Assembly (NCBI GenBank): GCA_009784815.1
Contig: WQXN01000004.1
Location: forward strand, 1 to 58,030
Direction: 5' to 3'
Source: Alphaproteobacteria bacterium
GTDB taxonomy: Bacteria > Pseudomonadota > Alphaproteobacteria > Rs-D84
Length of the DNA stretch: 58,030 bases
Position 1 is the stretch's first letter; the number at the start of each line of letters is the position of its first letter. Below are positions 24,751 through 33,476 of the stretch, piece after piece. The translations under genes were made by a program, and so were the position numbers. The notes under the pieces are model-generated. The model worked only from the letters and a program-made list of their open reading frames with translations, was not told where the DNA came from and ran no database searches.

Positions 24751-24778
24751 TTGCAAGGCAAGCTTATTATGTTATAAT
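24751..24778 (+). promoter_or_regulatory. Leaderless-type promoter of the nlpD-like gene
   Basis: TTGCAA (24751-24756), 16-bp spacer, TATAAT (24773-24778). The ATG at 24785 lies where transcription should begin, and there is no Shine-Dalgarno sequence. Confidence 0.65.
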
Positions 24779-24784
24779 GTTCCT

Positions 24785-26041
24785 ATGAAAATGATTTCAG
24801 TCGTAATTTTATCCGCGCTGGTTTTGACGGCCTGCGATCTGCGCCAGGTTATAACCGGAAAGGAAACTTTGAACGAGCCGGCTACTGCTCCAAGCGGCGG
24901 ATTCTGGGGCCGCACCGATGCCGAAGCTGCGACGAAAGCAGCGCCCGCCGAAAATATTCAAACCGCAAACGCAGCTGATTACGTCGCGCCCGTCCAGGCG
25001 GCGCAACCTGCCCGCACGGCTATCAGCACAGCGGTTATGTCGGATTACTTTGTGACGGTCGATGCGGCGGATTATGTGCCGCCCGCTCCCCCGAAACCGG
25101 TAGCGCAGGAAGACCAAGGCGACGACGATGCGATAATGGTGCCCGCCCGCGCCGCGACTGTGGCTTCGGTGCAGGAAGTCCAAACGGTCAAGCAGCCGGA
25201 CAATCTTATAACGGTCGCCGTCGGAGATACGCTTTACAGCCTGTCGCGCAAGCATAACGTGCCGCTGCGCGATCTTATCACGGCGAACAAGCTCGAGCCT
25301 CCTTATCCGCTGCGCCCCGGCCAAACCCTGTTCATGCCGAACCAGTTCGTGCATACGGTGGCGCGCGGCGAAACGCTTTATTCCATATCAAGAATGTATC
25401 AGATGGACTTGAATAGTCTGGCCTCCATGAACAATATCAAAGCGCCGTTCGCGCTGGCGGTGGGACAAAGGCTTGTGCTTCCGGCGCAAATTCAATTGAC
25501 CGCGGCTGCGGCCGCAACGCCTCCGGCGGAATCAACCGCCCAAACGCCGGTACCGGCAACGACCGTAACCGCTGCCGCGCCGACCGCAGAACCCGTGGCG
25601 GCAACGCCAATAGTTAGACGCCCTGCCGCTCCGGTCCGCAGCCTACCCCAGGCCCCGGCGCGCGCGGGAAACAAATTCGCATGGCCTTTGCGCGGCACGG
25701 TAATATCCAAATTCGGGGCGAAATCTAACGGGCTATATAATGACGGAATAAACATAAGGGCTACGCGCGGAGCGCCGGTATCCGCGGCTGAAAACGGAGT
25801 CGTGGCCTACGCCGGAAATGAAATCCGCGGCTGGGGAAACATGGTGATTATCAAGCACGCGGACAACTGGATGACGGTCTACGCGCACCTGGATACGATA
25901 CTTGTCGAACGTGGAAAAACAGTCGCGCGGGGAGCGAAAATCGGAAGCGCCGGCATGACTGGGCGCGTCAACACTCCGCAGCTGCATTTCGGAATCCGCC
26001 GCGGCACCCGCGCCTTTGATCCCATGCGACATTTGCAGTAA
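24785..26041 (+). CDS. nlpD: LysM/LytM murein hydrolase activator, NlpD-like lipoprotein
   Basis: A 418-residue lipoprotein with lipobox LVLTAC (cysteine 17). Two LysM domains (about 140-183 and 190-235; VGDTLYSLSRKHNV and RGETLYSISRMYQM) bind peptidoglycan. An alanine/proline linker follows. The C-terminal LytM domain (about 300-418) resembles E. coli NlpD (GVVAYAGNEIRGWGNMVIIKH, YAHLDTILV, LHFGIRR). The first zinc-ligand position reads NDGIN instead of HxGxD, so catalysis is unlikely and a role activating cell-wall amidases at division is expected. Transcription probably starts at the start codon. Confidence 0.9.
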   Translation: MKMISVVILSALVLTACDLRQVITGKETLNEPATAPSGGFWGRTDAEAATKAAPAENIQTANAADYVAPVQAAQPARTAISTAVMSDYFVTVDAADYVPPAPPKPVAQEDQGDDDAIMVPARAATVASVQEVQTVKQPDNLITVAVGDTLYSLSRKHNVPLRDLITANKLEPPYPLRPGQTLFMPNQFVHTVARGETLYSISRMYQMDLNSLASMNNIKAPFALAVGQRLVLPAQIQLTAAAAATPPAESTAQTPVPATTVTAAAPTAEPVAATPIVRRPAAPVRSLPQAPARAGNKFAWPLRGTVISKFGAKSNGLYNDGINIRATRGAPVSAAENGVVAYAGNEIRGWGNMVIIKHADNWMTVYAHLDTILVERGKTVARGAKIGSAGMTGRVNTPQLHFGIRRGTRAFDPMRHLQ

Positions 26042-26056
26042 ACTAAAAAATAATTT

Positions 26057-26767
26057 TTATTTTGTTTTAATTTCTTTCTGCATTTTCTTAAAATAACTTG
26101 CATATGTGTTCTGCGCCGTCTTTACGGCGTGGTTCCAGCTGTCGCCCGTCATCTCCTTGCTTTTTGCAAATTTTTTGCGCTGCAATGAAATGGCCTCGGG
26201 CAATCTGCCGCTTAACAGACTTTTTGATTGTTGTACGCTGTAAACCGCCTGCTGTTTTTTATCTTCCAGTTTTTTAAGTTTTCTGTTGTATCCCTTGCTT
26301 CTTCTTTCCAACCTGTTTCCTTCAAGTTTGAAAGGCGCGGCTTGCTCCTCAAGCCGCCACATGGCGACTCTATAAGCCTCTTGTATTCGGAACTTGCTTT
26401 TTTTATTTCGATTATCATTCGCATTTCTTATTATTCTATAAACTCGGCCATTTCCGTCTGCGTCTTTGATCCTGTTTTTGCAATACTGAATCAAACTGTC
26501 GTAATGCGCTATCACCGAATCTTTTTCAGGCTGCGACATGGTGATCCAGCCGAATTCTTTATTTAACGCCGCTATTTTTTTATCTGCGTTTTTAACCCTC
26601 CATTCATGTACGGGCGTAGCCGCTTTATACCCTAAATAAACAAGGGCGATAATTCCTCCGGTCAAAAGTATTTCCCTAAGCCACTTTGTTTTTTCTACAA
26701 CGGCTTTATTTTCTTGTGCTTCTTGATCTGGATTAGTATTAATTTTTTCGTTTTGGGTCTTCGGCAT
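26057..26767 (-). CDS. Single-pass membrane protein, paralogue of the 26779 product
   Basis: A 236-residue protein with a hydrophilic N-terminus, one membrane helix (about 33-50, ILLTGGIIALVYLGY) and a long basic helical domain. The segment after the helix (KNADKKIAALNKEFGWITMS) aligns with the 26779 product (NKADAKIAALDERYWNILIT), and both share a region ending in AAPF/ARPFGL followed by a charged helix. The two are tandem duplicates cotranscribed 11 bp apart. AAAAGGATT precedes the ATG. Family and function not recognised. The operon promoter contains a G9 tract (27431-27439). Confidence 0.72.
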   Translation of the reverse strand: MPKTQNEKINTNPDQEAQENKAVVEKTKWLREILLTGGIIALVYLGYKAATPVHEWRVKNADKKIAALNKEFGWITMSQPEKDSVIAHYDSLIQYCKNRIKDADGNGRVYRIIRNANDNRNKKSKFRIQEAYRVAMWRLEEQAAPFKLEGNRLERRSKGYNRKLKKLEDKKQQAVYSVQQSKSLLSGRLPEAISLQRKKFAKSKEMTGDSWNHAVKTAQNTYASYFKKMQKEIKTK

Positions 26768-26778
26768 TTCTAATCCTT

Positions 26779-27396
26779 TTAGTGTGACTTTGCGGCTCGG
26801 GCGGCGCGTATATGGGCGGCTCGTTGCGTCGCCCTATCCTTACTGATAGTGATTTTTATACGCTGTTTATTATAACGCGCTTCTTCTCTTTCGAACTGAT
26901 TTTCATCCAAACCAAAAGGTCTGGCCGCTTGCTGCAACCCTTCTACGGCGTCAAGATACGAGTGTTTGGCCGCCACTCGTCTTTGATTGGCCATAAACCC
27001 GTAAATCCCTTCGCTCCGCTCGGCCTGCTCGGCTTTTATTGCGGTCTCAAAAATCAGCTCGCCATAGTTCTTAAATATGGAATCTCTTTCGTCTTGCGTT
27101 ATAAGGATATTCCAGTACCTTTCGTCCAGCGCCGCTATTTTAGCGTCGGCTTTGTTGGCCTTGGATTGGTACCCGAATTCTTTTATAGCTTCTCCGAACT
27201 GAGCCCAAAGAAGCAAACACGACGTCACGGCTCCGCATGCTGATGCAAGCAAAGTCAATTTTGTCGCCTTTCTCTGCTCGGGAGTCATTTTGTAACGATA
27301 GGTTCTGACCACTTTGAAATTATCGAATATATCTTTGACTTCGACCGGTTCGACTATGCCGCCGCCGTGATGTATGCTTTTGTGTCTTGTTGACAT
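26779..27396 (-). CDS. Single-pass membrane protein, paralogue of the 26057 product
   Basis: A 205-residue protein with the start at 27396 (MSTRHKSIHHGGG), preceded by CAAGGAG. A longer frame from 27444 would begin upstream of the -10 box and is rejected. One membrane helix lies near residues 47-65 (LLASACGAVTSCLLLW), followed by a helical domain homologous to the 26057 product. It is the first gene of the pair. Its promoter overlaps the clpB stop codon and holds nine G in the spacer, so both membrane proteins are probably switched together. Function unknown. Confidence 0.72.
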   Translation of the reverse strand: MSTRHKSIHHGGGIVEPVEVKDIFDNFKVVRTYRYKMTPEQRKATKLTLLASACGAVTSCLLLWAQFGEAIKEFGYQSKANKADAKIAALDERYWNILITQDERDSIFKNYGELIFETAIKAEQAERSEGIYGFMANQRRVAAKHSYLDAVEGLQQAARPFGLDENQFEREEARYNKQRIKITISKDRATQRAAHIRAARAAKSH

Positions 27397-27424
27397 TTGA
27401 CTACTCCTTGCTGTTATCGGAGTA

Positions 27425-27454
27425 ATCCTACCCCCCCCCGGCAAGTTTTGTCAA
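27425..27454 (-). promoter_or_regulatory. Second promoter with G9 tract in the spacer
   Basis: On the minus strand TTGACA (27449-27454) overlaps the clpB stop, then nine mixed bases, nine G (27431-27439) and TAGGAT (27425-27430). Spacer 18 bp, the same design as at 11597-11626. Confidence 0.82.
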
Positions 27455-29538
27455 GACATAATTAAACCTTTATTTTTCACATCTATATCGAAAACATGAC
27501 CTGCCGGCGCTTGGCCGGATAATATAAGGTCGGCGATTTTATCTTCGACTTCCGTCATAATAAGGCGTTTCAGCGGACGCGCGCCAAAGGTTGGGTCATA
27601 ACCTTGTTCGGCCAGCCATTCGATAGCGCGCTTGGATACGTGAAGCCCGAAATTACGATCCGCCAAACGCTTCTCAAGACGCTTCAGCTGTATGCCGACT
27701 ATATCGTCCATGACTTTGCGCGACAACGGTTGGAACATTATAATCTCGTCTATACGGTTGATAAATTCCGGCCGCAGGGTTTTCTTAAGCAGTGCCAAAA
27801 CACCTTCGGTGTCGTTCGGATCTTCAAGCAGCAAATCAGAGCCAAGATTAGAAGTCATTATTATAATGGTGTTGGAAAAATTAACGGTGCGCCCCTGCCC
27901 GTCGGTAAGTCGGCCGTCGTCCAAAACTTGAAGCAGAACGTTGAACACGTCGCGGTGCGCTTTTTCTATCTCGTCCAGCAACACAACTTGATACGGACGG
28001 CGGCGAACGGCCTCGGTCAGCGCTCCGCCCTGCTCGTACCCGACGTACCCGGGAGGCGAGCCGATCAAGCGCGCGACCGAATGCGGTTCCATATACTCGC
28101 TCATGTCTATTCGCAGCATGGCCTGGTCGTCGTCGAACAAAAGCTCGGCTACGGCTTTTACAAGCTCGGTCTTTCCGACCCCGGTCGGACCAAGAAACAT
28201 AAAAGATCCCTGCGGACGTTTCCCGTCGGAAAGCCCAGCGCGACTGCGGCGTATTGCGCGCGCAATAACGCCAAGGGCATTGTCCTGACCTACTACGCGC
28301 TTGGAAAGCTCGGATTCGATCTTTAATAATTTCGACTGCTCGTCCTCGGATAATTTTTGTACCGGTATGCCGGTCCATTTTGCTACGACCTGCTCGATAT
28401 GCCGCGCGGATACGGTCTTGAAATCTTCGGAATTTGTTTTTTCAAGCTTTGCTATTTTCTCGGCAAGCTGCGGAATTTTTCCGTTCTGCAAACTTCCCGC
28501 GGCGGCGTAATCTCCGCGGCGCACGGCGGCCTGCATCTCGGCCTTTGCGGCGTCCAATTCTTCGATCGCGGTCGCAAGCTGTTTCATATTTTCGCGTTCG
28601 ACCCTCCATTTTTCGGTCATGGTTTCGGACTGTTTTTCAACCTCCCTAAGCTGAGCCTCCAATTCGCCAAGTCGTTTTTTCGAATCCGCGTCCTTTTCTT
28701 TCTTTAACGCTTCGCGCTCGATCTTCATCTGGGTCATGCGGCGGTCTACTTCGTCCAAAGCTTCGGGCTTTGAGGCGATCACTATGCGCACCCGCGCGGC
28801 GGCTTCGTCGATAAGATCGATGGCCTTGTCCGGCATAAAGCGGTCGGAAATATAGCGGTCGGACAGGCGCGCGGCGGCGACCAAAGCAGAGTCGGAAATT
28901 CGCACTCCGTGATGGCCTTCGTAACGTTCTTTAAGTCCGCGAAGAATGGAAATTGTGTCTTCTACTGTCGGCTCGTCCACAAATACGGGCTGAAATCTTC
29001 GGGCCAGCGCGGGGTCTTTTTCTATATACTCGCGGTATTCGTCCAAAGTCGTCGCGCCCATGCAATGCAGCTCTCCTCGGGCAAGCATGGGTTTAAGCAT
29101 ATTGCCTGCGTCCATGGCGCCTTCGGCTTTACCGGCGCCCACTACCGTGTGCAGCTCGTCTATAAAAAGGATTATTTTGCCGCTTGCTTCCTTTACGGCG
29201 TTCAGAACCCCTTTTAACCGCTCTTCGAATTCGCCGCGGTATTTCGCGCCGGCCATCATCGCGCCAAGATCCAAAGACAGGATTTTCTTACCAAGAAGAT
29301 TTTCGGGTACGTCGCCGGAAATTATGCGGTGCGCCATGCCTTCGACTATCGCGGTTTTTCCAACTCCTGGCTGGCCGATCAATACCGGATTGTTTTTCGT
29401 GCGGCGGGTTAGGACCTGGATCGCGCGCCGAACTTCGTCATCGCGACCGATCACTGGGTCAAGCTTGCCTTTTGCGGCCAGCTCGGTGAAGTCGGTCGTG
29501 AACTTGTCGATTGGGTTTATGTTTTCTTGTTCTTGCAT
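27451..29538 (-). CDS. clpB: ClpB disaggregase lacking the N-terminal domain
   Basis: A heat-shock AAA+ chaperone that, with DnaK, rescues aggregated proteins. At 695 residues it begins just before the first AAA module ([22 protein letters not shown]) and so lacks the usual N-domain of about 150 residues. Walker A motifs are GQPGVGKT (near 55) and GPTGVGKT (near 440). The middle-domain coiled coil (about 265-385) identifies ClpB rather than ClpA. The C-terminal D2 small domain is complete. GAGGTAATGAA precedes the ATG. It resembles the short ClpB isoform of other bacteria. A lone HTH gene lies 45 bp upstream. Confidence 0.95.
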   Translation of the reverse strand: MQEQENINPIDKFTTDFTELAAKGKLDPVIGRDDEVRRAIQVLTRRTKNNPVLIGQPGVGKTAIVEGMAHRIISGDVPENLLGKKILSLDLGAMMAGAKYRGEFEERLKGVLNAVKEASGKIILFIDELHTVVGAGKAEGAMDAGNMLKPMLARGELHCMGATTLDEYREYIEKDPALARRFQPVFVDEPTVEDTISILRGLKERYEGHHGVRISDSALVAAARLSDRYISDRFMPDKAIDLIDEAAARVRIVIASKPEALDEVDRRMTQMKIEREALKKEKDADSKKRLGELEAQLREVEKQSETMTEKWRVERENMKQLATAIEELDAAKAEMQAAVRRGDYAAAGSLQNGKIPQLAEKIAKLEKTNSEDFKTVSARHIEQVVAKWTGIPVQKLSEDEQSKLLKIESELSKRVVGQDNALGVIARAIRRSRAGLSDGKRPQGSFMFLGPTGVGKTELVKAVAELLFDDDQAMLRIDMSEYMEPHSVARLIGSPPGYVGYEQGGALTEAVRRRPYQVVLLDEIEKAHRDVFNVLLQVLDDGRLTDGQGRTVNFSNTIIIMTSNLGSDLLLEDPNDTEGVLALLKKTLRPEFINRIDEIIMFQPLSRKVMDDIVGIQLKRLEKRLADRNFGLHVSKRAIEWLAEQGYDPTFGARPLKRLIMTEVEDKIADLILSGQAPAGHVFDIDVKNKGLIMS

Positions 29539-29582
29539 TTCATTACCTCGTTATATCGCAGATAAGGAAAATTTAAAAAAAT

Positions 29583-29825
29583 TCAACCCTTTTTGACATT
29601 CTTTATATATATTTTGACCATACCCATAAAGTTGGAATTAGTCGCGGCCAAAATTTTCGAAATGCTGTGAGTCGACGGCCAGCGTTCCTGACCTTCCTTG
29701 GTAAAGCGTTTGCTTTTGTTGAATGTGGTGGCGTCCAAGCCCGAGCAGCGCGCCAAACCGGAAACGGTTTTGCCATGCGCGGTGGCCATCATTTCTATCA
29801 TGTCCCATACGTCTTTGTGTGTCAT
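29583..29825 (-). CDS. Stand-alone HTH protein (S24-repressor-type N-domain)
   Basis: An 80-residue protein resembling the DNA-binding half of alphaproteobacterial S24/LexA-like repressors ([51 protein letters not shown]). The helix-turn-helix is near residues 18-45. The peptidase half is absent, so regulation by autocleavage is not possible. A close paralogue lies at 44872. It is 45 bp upstream of clpB on the same strand, so it may regulate or be cotranscribed with clpB. GGAGAGAG precedes the ATG. Confidence 0.85.
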   Translation of the reverse strand: MTHKDVWDMIEMMATAHGKTVSGLARCSGLDATTFNKSKRFTKEGQERWPSTHSISKILAATNSNFMGMVKIYIKNVKKG

Positions 29826-29914
29826 GCCTCTCTCCTTTTTTCCTAGACGATTATATAGAAAAAATTAATGGCAAATAAACTCGTATGAATTCCTAAAAAT
29901 ACACGAAATATAGA

Positions 29915-31177
29915 TTATTTTCCCATGCAAAGACGCCCGAATATGGCGGACTGAATTTCATCGAAATCAACAACGCCCAAAACTTTGCCCAGCGCGTTCG
30001 CGGCAAGCCTAACGTTTTCTGCAGTCAATTCGGGAATAGTTTGGGCAAGCGCGGCGGACAAATACCCGGTTGCCTGGCGCAGTAATTCGGCGGTTTTTTC
30101 ATTGGACACGCAGAAGGGTTCGGCGACTCCGATCCTTTTTTCAATTTCCGACTTTATCCGCGCGATCAGTTTGTCCATATTTTGTCCCGTCACAACTGAT
30201 ACTGCATCAGGATCGCCTGTCAAATCCCCATGAGTATAAACGATAAAACCATCGTCACTTTTACCCTTTAACTTTTCCCTTTTTACTTCTATTACCAGGT
30301 CCGCGCTTTCTATAAGCTCCTTGGATTTTTCGATCCCTATGCTTTCTATCTCGTTATCGGACTCGCGAAGGCCGGCGGTGTCTACCAGCTCGACCAAATA
30401 CCCTTCTATGTCCATCTGCGCCGAAATCCAGTCGCGTGTGGTGCCTGGAACGCTTGATACAATCGCGCGATCGCTGCCAATCAAAGCGTTGAACAAACTG
30501 GACTTACCCGCGTTGACAAGGCCGCCAAGCACTATGCGGAATCCTGATTTGATTATTCGTCCGGCGGCGTAAGTGCCAAGATGACTATCGATCTGTTCCA
30601 ACAATGTCTTTATTTTTTCCATCGCATCGGGAACCAGACCGCCCGGAAGTTCTTGGGCAGGAAATTCCGTGGCCGCGGCAAGGTTGGCGGATATTAAAAC
30701 TAGTTCGTTGCGCCATGTTTGGTACAAACGGCTGCCACTGCCGGTGTACGATGCAAAGGCTTGAATGCGTTGCCGCTCGGTCTTGGCGTTTATAAGGTCG
30801 CCTAGGCCGTCTATACTCTGCAAATCCATCTTGCCGTTCATAAAGGCGCGTGCCGCGAATTCTCCGCGTTCAGCAATACGGGCGCCCAAGCCGCGCAACA
30901 ATTCATAAATTTTATCTATTACGGCGATGGATCCGTGACTGTGAATTTCGATTACGTCTTCGCCCGTGAATGATGCGGGCGCTTTGAACCATGCGACAAG
31001 ACATTCGTCTATACCCTTAAGATTTGTGAAATACATGTGCCTGGGTTTTGGCTTGGCTATTCCGGCAAGCTTTTGAAACATTTCGCCAAGCGCCGCGCCG
31101 GAAATTCGGATAACCGCGACTCCCGCCGGAGGATTACCGCTTGATAAAGCGAATATGATATCATCGTTTTGAAACAT
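29915..31177 (-). CDS. mnmE: tRNA modification GTPase MnmE
   Basis: A GTPase of 420 residues that, with MnmG, makes cmnm5U34 in tRNAs. An N-terminal THF-binding domain (AVIRISG, FTGEDVIEIHSHG) precedes a helical region and a G domain with GLVNAGKSSLFNAL, the PGTTRD switch and DTAGLR. The C-terminal CxGK motif is present as CMGK and supplies the catalytic cysteine. I use the ATG at 31177. TTGACC-N16-TATGCT lies just upstream, ending five bases from the ATG, so the transcript may be leaderless. Confidence 0.96.
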   Translation of the reverse strand: MFQNDDIIFALSSGNPPAGVAVIRISGAALGEMFQKLAGIAKPKPRHMYFTNLKGIDECLVAWFKAPASFTGEDVIEIHSHGSIAVIDKIYELLRGLGARIAERGEFAARAFMNGKMDLQSIDGLGDLINAKTERQRIQAFASYTGSGSRLYQTWRNELVLISANLAAATEFPAQELPGGLVPDAMEKIKTLLEQIDSHLGTYAAGRIIKSGFRIVLGGLVNAGKSSLFNALIGSDRAIVSSVPGTTRDWISAQMDIEGYLVELVDTAGLRESDNEIESIGIEKSKELIESADLVIEVKREKLKGKSDDGFIVYTHGDLTGDPDAVSVVTGQNMDKLIARIKSEIEKRIGVAEPFCVSNEKTAELLRQATGYLSAALAQTIPELTAENVRLAANALGKVLGVVDFDEIQSAIFGRLCMGK

Positions 31178-31182
31178 GGCAC

Positions 31183-31210
31183 AGCATACCATGCATATTC
31201 TGCCGGTCAA
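31183..31210 (-). promoter_or_regulatory. Leaderless-type promoter of mnmE
   Basis: TTGACC (31205-31210), 16-bp spacer, TATGCT (31183-31188) on the minus strand; the start codon begins six bases downstream. Confidence 0.55.
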
Positions 31211-31220
31211 TAATTAAATA

Positions 31221-31315
31221 ATTCCAAAAAATCCCAGCTAAGTCGCGTTTGCGAGAATAATAAATAATCTCAAAAACCATTAGTTGCATCGCAATTTTGA
31301 TGATAATAAATAACT
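31221..31315 (-). repeat. Two extra tandem left arms beside palindromic element copy 7
   Basis: Arms beginning with CAAAAA at 31225 and 31271 precede the arm of the full copy at 31316, spaced 46 and 45 bp. Each has the pattern CAAAAA, a 10-12 base variable part, then TCGC followed by an AT-rich tail. Confidence 0.8.
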
Positions 31316-31474
31316 CAAAAAATATTAAGGTCGTCGCAAATCGAGGATAGATCGCCCAGAAGCAAGAAAAACCAACCGGCGTAGGCCTAATAGGCTGCCG
31401 CGACGTGTTGGTTTTTCGAAGCTAATCGGCGATATAGACCGATTTGTAATACGACCTAATATTTTTTGTCCTTA
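31316..31474 (-). repeat. Nested palindromic element, copy 7
   Basis: Outer arms AAAAAATATTAAGGTCG and CGACCTAATATTTTTT match within the copy. CAAATCG / CGATTTG form the next block. The inner stem AGAAAAACCAAC / GTTGGTTTTTC encloses TAGGCCTAATAGGCTG. The right end begins at the base after the TAG stop of the 31475 gene. Its left 70 bases are identical or nearly so to copy 8 at the window end. Confidence 0.93.
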
Positions 31475-32596
31475 CTACCGGAACCAGATGGCGACGCGAC
31501 CGGTAACTATATCCTGTTCGGTAGCTGCGATCGAATTAAAACGAACGTCATTACCTATTGCGACAGTAGTTGCGGTTTGACCTGTCTCCAAATACTGATT
31601 CGGCACAAAGCCACTTATGACCGGAGCTATCCCGTCAAGATTAGGACTGCCCCACGCGGCCTCTCCTCCGGCATACGGCAGCTGTCTTCTTGCTACGACG
31701 CCGTCCCTAAGTCCGGCGACTCCGCTGTATTGGTTTCCGCTACCGTCATTCGCACCGGTTATAGAGTCGTTTGCGCTTTGCGCTCCGACCAGTTGGTTAA
31801 GCACATACTGGCTGTGCGTATGCCCCTCGCGCGAGACGTCCGCAAGCTGCGTCGCGACATAAGCCGTGACTGCTTGCCCCGAAACCAAGCTCTGATCGTT
31901 AGCAAGCGTATCCGTCATGGCGCGGCCGCTTCCCACGCCTCGGCAAATTCCATCTCCGTCGCATTCGACCATTACTACGTTATTGGCGGCGGTGCCGGCA
32001 AGCGGAAACACTTGCTGCCTTGTGTTAAGGTTATCTTCGGTCGCAAGCCCCAGCCCGCCGATATAGCTTACTACCGCGCGCCCCGAAATTAAATCGTCGT
32101 TATTCGCTACAGCGTCGGCCATAGCGCGGTTACCGTCGATCGCCCGGCAATTTTGGCTGTTTGCGTCACATTCGACCATGGCGACATTATTGTTTGTACC
32201 AGTAAATACAAGCTGTCTGTCTTCCGCCACTTCATCCGCAGCTACATAAGCGATCTCGTAAGCTAGTCCGATCGTAGGTATATTCCCTGTGCTAAGATTT
32301 CCTATCGCGCGACCATCGTCGTACGCTCCGCTTCCGGAAATAACTTGCCGCACATTTCCCATCGGCCTTCCCTCCGCGCTGATCGTGACTACGTGTCCCG
32401 CAGTCGGATTTTCAATCGCGCTGTCGGCATATTCTCTTAAAAAACCAACTGCTTTTCGTAGTCCGTCGTCGACATACTCTTTCGAAGCTATGGCGCTGGG
32501 CGCCGCGTCCGCAACAACCGGAGCGATAGCGCAAACAAGCGCAAGTCCCGATACTGCGACGCCATGTAAAAAAATAGCTCTATGAAATTTGAACAA
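31475..32596 (-). CDS. Exported repeat protein with the SAIASKEYVD signature
   Basis: A 373-residue protein with a signal peptide, then APSAIASKEYVDDGLRKAVG, also present in the 32748 product. The body has loose repeats (NNVAMVECDANSQNCRAI and NNVVMVECDGDGICRGVG) of about 65 residues, and a region like phage tail-fibre or collagen-adhesin stalks (VSREGHTHSQY). It is likely an extracellular or outer-membrane-attached fibre. The start appears to be TTG at 32596 after AGGGGCG. A TATAAT-type promoter lies upstream. The stop abuts element copy 7. No family recognised. Confidence 0.7.
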   Translation of the reverse strand: MFKFHRAIFLHGVAVSGLALVCAIAPVVADAAPSAIASKEYVDDGLRKAVGFLREYADSAIENPTAGHVVTISAEGRPMGNVRQVISGSGAYDDGRAIGNLSTGNIPTIGLAYEIAYVAADEVAEDRQLVFTGTNNNVAMVECDANSQNCRAIDGNRAMADAVANNDDLISGRAVVSYIGGLGLATEDNLNTRQQVFPLAGTAANNVVMVECDGDGICRGVGSGRAMTDTLANDQSLVSGQAVTAYVATQLADVSREGHTHSQYVLNQLVGAQSANDSITGANDGSGNQYSGVAGLRDGVVARRQLPYAGGEAAWGSPNLDGIAPVISGFVPNQYLETGQTATTVAIGNDVRFNSIAATEQDIVTGRVAIWFR

Positions 32597-32633
32597 CTTC
32601 GCCCCTGCTCTCTCTTTGCTGACACGTTAGACC

Positions 32634-32663
32634 ATTATACCAAAAACACCCCATGCTACACAA
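32634..32663 (-). promoter_or_regulatory. Promoter of the 31475 gene
   Basis: TTGTGT (32658-32663), 18-bp spacer, TATAAT (32634-32639) on the minus strand. Confidence 0.55.
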
Positions 32664-32704
32664 GCACAAAAACATAATTTTTGCTTCCATTCTTGCATAT
32701 GAAA

Positions 32705-32726
32705 GAAGGAGTCTTGCGACCCCTTC
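32705..32726 (-). terminator. Hairpin after the 32748 gene
   Basis: GAAGGAGTC (32705-32713) pairs with GACCCCTTC (32718-32726), one G-T-type mismatch, TTGC loop; on the minus strand TTTC follows. A further CATATG repeat flanks it on both sides. Confidence 0.55.
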
Positions 32727-32747
32727 AAATCATATGTCTAAACTACA

Positions 32748-33476
32748 TTACTGAGTCGGATGCAACAATCCGGCCAATACAGTTGTCGCGTCGAACGTAT
32801 CCGGCGTGATCGCTATATTGCCCATGGCTTGTGCGCCAGCGACTCCGTACAGAACTATGTTTCCAGTAACAAAACCGGCGTTCAGCCCAATGGTGTTCAG
32901 GCTGTCCTGTTTGTTGTTTTGCAGATCAAGTATATCTTCTTCGATCTGGGTAAAGTTTGCTCCGGTGGCTCCGGCAACCAATTCAGCAACCCTCTGCTCG
33001 GTAGTTAGACCCGACGTATCAGGATTTGTCGAGTGGGATGCAATCACACGCTCGTTAAGCTGTCCGTCCAAACCATAGACCGCGGCAGCGCCCGGAGTAC
33101 CGATCATAATACCGTTGTCACCCGTCAAATAATCGGCTACTCCGCCGGCCGTGATCAAATCAGTCGATCCGGTAGCAACGGTTCCGGTTATAGCGCGTCC
33201 AGCGACACCCTGTCTTCCTGTAGTATCTACAATAACGATATTTCCAGGAGTTCCGCCTGTGAACTTATCCTGCTTTTCATCAATTTCTGCCTGCAGATCG
33301 GCCGAAGCGGCGGTAAAGGCCCTACGGGCGCTATCTCCGGCGCTTGTTATGACAGCCCTGGCGGCGCTATCAACGTACTCTTTAGACGCGATGGCGGACG
33401 GGGCTGCGTCGGCGGCGCCGATACCGGCTACCGACAATGCTCCTATTACAAATAGCAGCTTGTTTATGTTTCTCAT
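32748..33476 (-). CDS. Exported protein with the SAIASKEYVD signature
   Basis: A 242-residue protein with a signal peptide (MRNINKLLFVIGALSVAGIG) followed by ADAAPSAIASKEYVDSAAR, nearly identical to the start of the 31475 product. The body alternates helical segments (ADLQAEIDEKQDKF, EEDILDLQNNKQDSL) with glycine-rich strands, a composition seen in trimeric or fibre proteins. GGAAGGAG precedes the ATG. It sits between two other exported-protein genes on the same strand, so the three probably share an envelope function. No known family. Confidence 0.68.
   Translation of the reverse strand: MRNINKLLFVIGALSVAGIGAADAAPSAIASKEYVDSAARAVITSAGDSARRAFTAASADLQAEIDEKQDKFTGGTPGNIVIVDTTGRQGVAGRAITGTVATGSTDLITAGGVADYLTGDNGIMIGTPGAAAVYGLDGQLNERVIASHSTNPDTSGLTTEQRVAELVAGATGANFTQIEEDILDLQNNKQDSLNTIGLNAGFVTGNIVLYGVAGAQAMGNIAITPDTFDATTVLAGLLHPTQ

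Noticed and set aside
26779-27444. Longer start at 27444 for the second membrane paralogue
   Set aside because: The extension reads across the -10 box and G9 tract; CAAGGAG fits the ATG at 27396.
31221-31474. Tandem ~45-bp arms as a CRISPR array
   Set aside because: Conserved parts are imperfect, variable parts are only 10-12 bases, arrays have two or three units, and no cas genes are present.
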